A stretch of 64,000 bases of DNA, from positions 5,890,001-5,954,000 of the forward strand of contig NZ_OY771430.1 of NCBI RefSeq assembly GCF_963674565.1, written 5' to 3'. The DNA comes from an uncultured Carboxylicivirga sp. (GTDB lineage Bacteria; Bacteroidota; Bacteroidia; Bacteroidales; Marinilabiliaceae). Below are positions 59,408 to 64,000 of this stretch, piece by piece. Within the stretch, counting starts at the first letter, position 1, and every line of letters starts with the position of its first letter. The position numbers and the translations under genes were made by a program. Under the pieces are notes generated by a model. The model ran no database searches. It worked only from the letters and a program-made list of their open reading frames with translations, and had not been told where the DNA came from.

Positions 59408-60129
59408 TGGACTTTTATAGTAATATATCCGAGATGTATGATCAGCTGTTTCCCTTTAATGAGAAGCAGCTTTTATTTGTTGAGAAAGCGGTTGGTGGAA
59501 AATTTGCTCAAAAATCCATTCTTGATATGGGTTGTGGAACAGGTTCTTTGGCGATTGCAATGGCTCGGAGAAGTGCAAAAGTAAGAGCTTTTGATTTTGA
59601 CGAGAAGATGATTGCCAAGGCAGAAGAAAAGCGTCCGCAAGCATTGGATTTGCAATTCCGTAAAGGAGATCTGCGTACTTTTTCTGATGATTATTCGTCA
59701 ATGCTTTTTGACAGTATTCTGTGTTTGGGAAATACGGTGGTTCATCTGGATGAACAGGCTGATGTGCTGAAATTATTCTGGAATGTTAAAAGTAAACTGA
59801 AACCCGGAGGTAAATTTATTTTTCAGATAGTTAATTACGATCGCGTGTTAAGTCAGAATGTTGATCATTTGCCGACGATTGAATCAGGTGATCTGAGTTT
59901 TAAGAGAGATTATGTACATCGTCGTGATGGAAAGATTGGGTTTATAACAACCTTAAGTTTTAAAGGAAATACGATAACTGAAAATCAAGTTGAACTACTT
60001 CCATTGTTAAAAAGCTGGCTAGAGCAACCATTAAAAGATTTGTTCACTACAGTTGAATTTTATGGAGGATTTGATCGATCTGAATGGAGTGAAGAAACCT
60101 TTCATTTAGTAGTTGAGGCAACTTTATAA
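59407..60129 (+). CDS. Class I SAM-dependent methyltransferase
   Basis: A 240-aa methyltransferase. The SAM-binding motif I is ILDMGCGTGSLAIAMA, the acidic motif II is VRAFDFDEKMIAKAEE, and motif III is in FDSILCLGNTVVHLDE. The substrate is unknown; coupling to a lipid-linked glycosyltransferase gene could mean a glycan or lipid substrate (inference). Its end overlaps the converging NUDIX gene by 6 nt. Confidence 0.9.
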   Translation: MDFYSNISEMYDQLFPFNEKQLLFVEKAVGGKFAQKSILDMGCGTGSLAIAMARRSAKVRAFDFDEKMIAKAEEKRPQALDLQFRKGDLRTFSDDYSSMLFDSILCLGNTVVHLDEQADVLKLFWNVKSKLKPGGKFIFQIVNYDRVLSQNVDHLPTIESGDLSFKRDYVHRRDGKIGFITTLSFKGNTITENQVELLPLLKSWLEQPLKDLFTTVEFYGGFDRSEWSEETFHLVVEATL

Positions 60130-60570
60130 TTCTTTTAGCATCATAGCTACTTTTTTGTCAATTGGGAAAGTAAGTTCTTCAGCTTCTAATTGATCGATAT
60201 TTTCCCATCTAAAACTTTGTTCGCCTTCTATCGCTTTTATGTCAAAGGGTTTATCAGATGTTTTAATTTCTTTCCATTGATTGGATTCAACAAGATAATA
60301 AATGCTGATTAATTGAGTATCCTCAAAAAACAGAGCCTTCTGAAAGTAATCGGTGGTATAAAAGTGCTTTTTGATTTCAATCGTTATACCCAGTTCTTCA
60401 TCGAATTCACGTTTCAGGCAATCAATAGTTCCTTCTCCGTATTCTAACCCTCCTCCCGGAAATTTGCACATATGCATGTTCATACGGTACTCGTCTGTAA
60501 GTAAAACTTGGTTGTAAGGATTTATTAAAAGTCCATATACTCGAAGGTTAAAAGGCTTATGGTAGACCAT
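60124..60570 (-). CDS. NUDIX hydrolase
   Basis: A 148-aa hydrolase with a complete NUDIX box, GGLEYGEGTIDCLKREFDEE followed by LGI, fitting Gx5Ex7REUxEExGU. It cleaves a nucleoside diphosphate linked to another group; substrate unknown. I start at the ATG at 60570, because the longer frame begins at a GTG inside the terminator region of miaA and adds only Phe-rich residues. Confidence 0.92.
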   Translation of the reverse strand: MVYHKPFNLRVYGLLINPYNQVLLTDEYRMNMHMCKFPGGGLEYGEGTIDCLKREFDEELGITIEIKKHFYTTDYFQKALFFEDTQLISIYYLVESNQWKEIKTSDKPFDIKAIEGEQSFRWENIDQLEAEELTFPIDKKVAMMLKEL

Positions 60571-60585
60571 TGACAGAAAGAAAAA

Positions 60586-60639
60586 CACCGGGCCTGAAAA
60601 TGTAAACCGCGAGCAAGGCTATGCGTAATTGGCCCGGTG
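60586..60639 (-). terminator. Terminator-like inverted repeat after miaA with a long apical loop
   Basis: CACCGGGCC (60586-60594) and GGCCCGGTG (60631-60639) are exact 9-bp complements separated by 36 nt. On the minus strand the second arm is followed by a T-rich stretch, so it can end the miaA transcript. The loop is far longer than usual. Confidence 0.7.
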
Positions 60640-60641
60640 GG

Positions 60642-61547
60642 TTAAACAAAAATTTGTTGTTCTACAAATGTAATAATTTCATCAGCATCTTTAGGGTGAA
60701 ACCAGTGCATTTCTTTGTCGCGGCGAAACCATGATAGCTGTCGCTTTGCATATCGCCTGGAATTTCTTTTAATCAGTTCAATAGCTGTCTGAGCATCGTA
60801 TTCTCCATCCCAATGAGCAAAAATTTCTTTGTAGCCAACTGTGTTTAGTGCATTTTCATTCTTAAGATGGTAAAATTGACGGGCTTCATCAAAGAGGCCA
60901 TCTTCTATCATCATATCAACGCGATGATTGATTCTATTGTATAGTTCATCACGATCCATGTCGAGCCCAATTTTGATAATGTTAAAGGGGCGTTGGCGTG
61001 TGGAGTTTGTACGTAATGTGCTGTATGGTTTTCCGGTCATCAGGCAAACTTCAACGGCATGCATAACGCGTTTGTGATTTTTTAGATCAACTTCATTGTA
61101 AAAGTCAGGATCGAGCATTTTTAGTTGTCTTCTGATGGCATCCAGACCTTCTTTATCGTATAGGTCCATTACTTCCTGACGAAGTTCAGGATCAATGGTA
61201 GGCAGATCATCGATACCTTTGCATACAGCATCAATATACATCATTGAACCACCCGTTAATACAAGTGTGTTGTTGTTTTGAAAAAGTTGATCAGTAAGCT
61301 TTAATACGTCCTGTTCAAATTGCCATGCATTGTAATAGTCGGCCACAGAATGAGTGCCTACCAAATGGTGTGGAACAACAGTCAACTGTTCTTCGGTAGG
61401 TGCCGCGGTTCCAATTTTAAGTTCTTTGTAAATCTGACGACTATCAGCTGAGATTATCTCAGTTTTGAAATGCTTTGCAATTTTTAAACTGGTATCAGTC
61501 TTTCCAATTCCGGTTGGTCCAACCAATACCACCAGGTGTTTTGTCAT
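60642..61547 (-). CDS. miaA: tRNA dimethylallyltransferase
   Basis: A 301-aa enzyme that transfers a dimethylallyl group to A37 of tRNAs reading UNN codons. The P-loop is VLVGPTGIGKTDTSLKIA. Further conserved stretches are IISADSRQIYKELKIGTAAP, VGTHSVADYYNAWQFEQD, LTGGSMMYIDAVCKGIDDLP and the Trp/Arg-rich end RRYAKRQLSWFRRDKEMHWF. Length is normal. The pRiA4b ORF-3-like gene lies 18 nt upstream, so co-transcription is likely. Confidence 0.97.
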   Translation of the reverse strand: MTKHLVVLVGPTGIGKTDTSLKIAKHFKTEIISADSRQIYKELKIGTAAPTEEQLTVVPHHLVGTHSVADYYNAWQFEQDVLKLTDQLFQNNNTLVLTGGSMMYIDAVCKGIDDLPTIDPELRQEVMDLYDKEGLDAIRRQLKMLDPDFYNEVDLKNHKRVMHAVEVCLMTGKPYSTLRTNSTRQRPFNIIKIGLDMDRDELYNRINHRVDMMIEDGLFDEARQFYHLKNENALNTVGYKEIFAHWDGEYDAQTAIELIKRNSRRYAKRQLSWFRRDKEMHWFHPKDADEIITFVEQQIFV

Positions 61548-61565
61548 TTGTTTCAGCAGGCAGGA

Positions 61566-62105
61566 TTAATAATAATCAGAATCTTCGTTTTCAAAATCTA
61601 AATCGTCCAAGGACGAAAAATCCAATGAATCGATTGATCCATCAAACTCATCTTCATGAAAGTTAATTTGCTCTTTTCTTATATTTCCGGTTAAATCACC
61701 CATTTGAATTTGTTCAGGAGCTTCACCGTCATTTCTATAACACATGGGTTTTTCAAGGTCGCCATCAGCAGTATTAATGACTTCTATGAAAAAAGCGCGT
61801 TCTGAGAAAAAATCAAAAACGTAAAGCATTCGCTGACCAACTTCATAAATATATTCAGTTAGTATAGTATCCTGCATTGTTCTTAAGTTGGCCGAGTCAA
61901 TATCAGCCATATCGAAGAGTGTAATTTCGGTTTCCTTATTCCACTCTTTGTCAGTCGTAAAAAACGATGCCATCTGTGTAGCGTCGTATTTTAGTAATTC
62001 CTGTATAAAACTATGGAGATCAGCAAATGTGAGTTTGTCATCAACAGCAATCTCCTTCACAAAATCGTCCTTCTCGTCTGATAATAATCTAAGGTAAATG
62101 ATCAT
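61566..62105 (-). CDS. pRiA4b ORF-3/IS1096 TnpR-like protein
   Basis: A 179-aa protein of the family named after plasmid pRiA4b ORF-3 (IS1096 TnpR-like). It has an N-terminal ubiquitin-like pattern (KLTFADLHSFIQELLKYDAT), a central FTTDKEWNKETEITLFDMAD, YIYEVGQRMLYVFDFFSERA, and a long acidic tail (residues about 155-179). The family's function is unknown and it is widespread on chromosomes. No transposase or inverted repeats are seen beside it, so the name does not imply a mobile element here. Confidence 0.85.
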   Translation of the reverse strand: MIIYLRLLSDEKDDFVKEIAVDDKLTFADLHSFIQELLKYDATQMASFFTTDKEWNKETEITLFDMADIDSANLRTMQDTILTEYIYEVGQRMLYVFDFFSERAFFIEVINTADGDLEKPMCYRNDGEAPEQIQMGDLTGNIRKEQINFHEDEFDGSIDSLDFSSLDDLDFENEDSDYY

Positions 62106-62145
62106 ATATCCTCAGTTTTTTGTTGCGTGCTTGTTGTCTGACCTG

Positions 62146-62153
62146 CAAAAGTA
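62146..62153 (-). promoter_or_regulatory. Candidate -7 box for the pRiA4b-like gene and miaA
   Basis: TACTTTTG on the minus strand fits TAnnTTTG. A TTG lies only 16 nt upstream, shorter than usual, so the -33 element is uncertain. The predicted start is about 33 nt before the gene. Confidence 0.4.
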
Positions 62154-62348
62154 CTAAAAAGAATGTTTACAATTTTTATTTTTTGCATGTCTATTGTCGG
62201 GTTAATAACGTTTGTGCGTTCGCTTGGTTTCAAAAGAGTGATTATATGGATATTTTTATGTTTGAATGGAACGTTTTATTGTTTTAATTGTTGCAATGAT
62301 TAATATGAACAAATCTTTTTATTTAAGTGAATCATTTAATAGTAACTT

Positions 62349-62795
62349 ATGAATTGGAATAACTTATTCAAATTTGTGTTTTTATTTATTGCAATTAGCT
62401 TGGTGAGTTGCGGACAGACAAAGAATAAAGGAGCTCAGATGAATGTTGCAGATAATCAAGCGGAGTCTGTTCTGAACAATAATGATAATGGAGAATTATC
62501 GTATAAAAAACATTGTATGTCTTGCCATCAAAAGGATGCAGGCGGTATACCAAAGATGTATCCACCATTATCAAAGAACAGTGTTATATCAGGCGATAAG
62601 GATGAACTTATTAAAATTGTTCTGAATGGTATGTCGGGTGAAATTGAGGTAAATGGAATTAAATATAATGGGGTGATGGCTAGTTATCGAAATTTATCAG
62701 ATACGGAAATTGCTTCGGTCTTAAATTATCTTCGCTCCAACTTTGGTAATAAGGGTGAAATAATAACACCAGCTCAAGTTAAAGCATTGCGTTAA
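62349..62795 (+). CDS. Cytochrome c lipoprotein (class I)
   Basis: A 148-aa lipoprotein (lipobox in AISLVSCGQT, C21) with one heme-binding site CMSCH (C56, C59, H60). The axial Met is probably in NGVMASYRNLSDTEIASVLN. The fold is a mono-heme cytochrome c. It would carry electrons in the periplasm or outer leaflet. It is a lone gene with a terminator behind it. Its oxidase or donor is not in the window. Confidence 0.92.
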   Translation: MNWNNLFKFVFLFIAISLVSCGQTKNKGAQMNVADNQAESVLNNNDNGELSYKKHCMSCHQKDAGGIPKMYPPLSKNSVISGDKDELIKIVLNGMSGEIEVNGIKYNGVMASYRNLSDTEIASVLNYLRSNFGNKGEIITPAQVKALR

Positions 62796-62796
62796 T

Positions 62797-62825
62797 AGTA
62801 TGATTCCTTAGAATCACTATTTTTG
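62797..62825 (+). terminator. Terminator after the cytochrome c gene
   Basis: TAGTATGATTC pairs with GAATCACTA around CTTA (one bulge), followed by TTTTTG, starting 2 nt after the stop codon. Confidence 0.8.
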
Positions 62826-62858
62826 TTGCTGACAAAATATATTAGTTAGGTTTCTCAA

Positions 62859-64000
62859 ATGAAAAAAGATAAAAAGGGTTTTGTAACCCGTTCACTACAT
62901 ACACCATATCCGAAACAAGATGCTTATAATGCTCTTCATATGCCTGTTTATGATGGTGTGGCTTATGAATTTGATAGTGCAGAAACGATTGAAGAGGTCT
63001 TTGCAGGAAAGCAGGTGGCTCATGCTTATTCAAGAACATCGAATCCGACAGTTGAATATTTCGAACATAAAATGAAATCAGTGACCGGAGCTCATGCTGT
63101 TGTTGCTTTGTCTTCAGGTATGGCTGCAATATCCAATGTGTTAATCGGTTTGGTTGAGAACGGTGGCAATATTGTTGCATCCAATCATCTTTTTGGTCAT
63201 TCATATGCCTTGTTAAAGCAAACATTACCCTCGTTAGGGATTGAAGTGCGATTTGCAGATATGACTGATGAAAAAGTTGTTACTGATGCTACAGATGAGA
63301 ATACCAGAGTTTACTTTTTCGAGACGATTACTAACCCTCAACTTGAGATTGTTGATATTGAGAAGATATCGCAGCTTGCCATACAAAAGAATGTTGTTGT
63401 TGTGGTAGATAGTACCATTACGCCGCCTTATGTGTTTGAATCTAAGAAATTTGGTGTTGATATTGAGGTCATGTCAACGACTAAATTTATTTCGGGAGGC
63501 GCTGCTGCATTTGGAGGGGTGGTGATTGATAATGGTACTTTTGATTGGAGTAAATTACCTGCTTTAAAAGAGTGGTCAGCTAAATTTGGACAGAATGCTC
63601 TTGTTGCCCGGATACGCAAGGAGATATTCAGGCATCTTGGCGGTACCATGACTGCTCATACGGCTCATTATATGAATATGGGCCTCGATATTATGGCTTT
63701 AAGGGTAAATAAATGTGTTGAAAACTGTATGGCTCTGGCTGAGTATTTTGAGAGTCATTCCAAAATAAAATCATATCGATATCCCGGATCTGACACTCAT
63801 GAAGGTTATGGTTTGGCAGTTAAGCAGTTTGAAGGTAAGCCTGGAGCTGTCATGACTTTTGATCTGGAATCGCAGGAGGCGTGTTTTCAGTTTTATAACC
63901 GATTACAATTGATACGGAGAGCAACCAATCTGAATGATAATAAAACATTAGCCATACATCCGGCATCTACTATATATGCTGAGTTTACGGACGAAGAGAA
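62859..64000 (+). CDS. Cys/Met metabolism PLP enzyme (MetY/O-acetylhomoserine sulfhydrylase-like), cut by window edge
   Basis: The frame opens with an ATG at 62859 and runs off the right edge (380 codons visible). It is a fold-type I PLP enzyme of the gamma-lyase/MetY group. AYSRTSNPTVEYFEHKM holds the residues that contact the phosphate, SSGMAAISNVLIGL follows, the Asp is in VVVVVDSTITPPYVF, and the Schiff-base lysine is in EVMSTTKFISGGAAAFGG. It is likely to make homocysteine or methionine precursors from O-acetylhomoserine. Methionine gamma-lyase or cystathionine enzymes are alternatives. The missing C-terminus holds too little to decide. Confidence 0.85.
   Translation, partial: MKKDKKGFVTRSLHTPYPKQDAYNALHMPVYDGVAYEFDSAETIEEVFAGKQVAHAYSRTSNPTVEYFEHKMKSVTGAHAVVALSSGMAAISNVLIGLVENGGNIVASNHLFGHSYALLKQTLPSLGIEVRFADMTDEKVVTDATDENTRVYFFETITNPQLEIVDIEKISQLAIQKNVVVVVDSTITPPYVFESKKFGVDIEVMSTTKFISGGAAAFGGVVIDNGTFDWSKLPALKEWSAKFGQNALVARIRKEIFRHLGGTMTAHTAHYMNMGLDIMALRVNKCVENCMALAEYFESHSKIKSYRYPGSDTHEGYGLAVKQFEGKPGAVMTFDLESQEACFQFYNRLQLIRRATNLNDNKTLAIHPASTIYAEFTDEE

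Noticed and set aside
60571..60588. GTG start extending the NUDIX protein by six residues
   Set aside because: It lies inside the miaA terminator and adds only Phe-rich residues; the ATG at 60570 fits the family.
61566..62105. Evidence of an IS1096-type transposon from the TnpR-like gene
   Set aside because: No transposase, terminal inverted repeats or target duplication nearby; the family is common on chromosomes.

Overview
The window is bacterial chromosome from a member of the Bacteroidota, most likely a marine or sediment facultative anaerobe near Marinilabiliales/Bacteroidales (the order is inferred from overall gene content and is uncertain). The phylum call rests on promoters of the type TTTG-N19-TAnnTTTG, weak Shine-Dalgarno sequences, Bacteroidota-typical families (DUF5689, DUF3078, DUF4199, DUF2490, CarboxypepD_reg-like proteins, a TonB-dependent receptor, a LytS/LytTR pair) and a small Bacteroidota-type SRP RNA. 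O2-dependent hemF and a cytochrome c lipoprotein stand beside hydE, 2-oxoacid:ferredoxin oxidoreductase and ADP-forming acyl-CoA synthetase, which suggests both respiration and fermentation.

Layout. 1-1.2 kb: edge of an integrated element, a tyrosine recombinase cut by the window edge, AGGTCTCGG-type repeats, and tRNA-Arg(TCT) as the probable integration target. 1.3-8.9 kb: MATE exporter, an outer-surface CarboxypepD_reg protein, a response regulator/SpoIIE phosphatase, then hydE-zwf-pgl. 9.1-16.3 kb: ADP-forming acyl-CoA synthetase, flavodoxin, aminotransferase and a four-subunit 2-oxoacid:ferredoxin oxidoreductase, readable as an amino-acid fermentation module. 16.4-23.6 kb: DUF2490, DUF4956, VTC polyphosphate-polymerase-like protein, LytTR regulator, LytS kinase and a Cthe_2159-type beta-helix lipoprotein, then hemF. 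24.6-29.1 kb: spermidine synthesis by the carboxyspermidine route (nspC and carboxynorspermidine synthase) flanking asnB. 29.4-36.4 kb: a surface locus of two OB-fold lipoproteins and a TonB-dependent receptor, divergent from a secreted nuclease, with a TetR-like operator between them. 36.5-38.5 kb: nadD-gmk-yicC. 38.8-45 kb: FAS1 lipoprotein, a B12-binding MerR regulator, a secreted propeller-like protein, a second MATE exporter and tryptophanase. 45.3-55.5 kb: DUF3078 protein, a candidate small RNA, MFS transporter, ComEC-like protein, trkA with two tandem trkH genes, and a Sua5 protein. 55.7-57.7 kb: S1/P1 nuclease and a duplicated tRNA array (Gly, Thr, Tyr) led by SRP RNA. 57.9-64 kb: DUF4199, glycosyltransferase, methyltransferase, NUDIX, miaA, a pRiA4b ORF-3-like protein, cytochrome c and a truncated MetY-type enzyme.

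Most of the window is ordinary core genome. The least explained parts are: the tRNA array, where three broken tRNA copies carry perfect 16-18 bp palindromes whose arms differ by compensatory changes; the promoter-hairpins-terminator unit at about 46.86-47.03 kb; the OB-fold/TonB/nuclease locus with its operator; and the VTC-DUF4956-Cthe_2159 neighbourhood with its own two-component system. No CRISPR array, insertion sequence or prophage was recognised; only the far left edge looks mobile.
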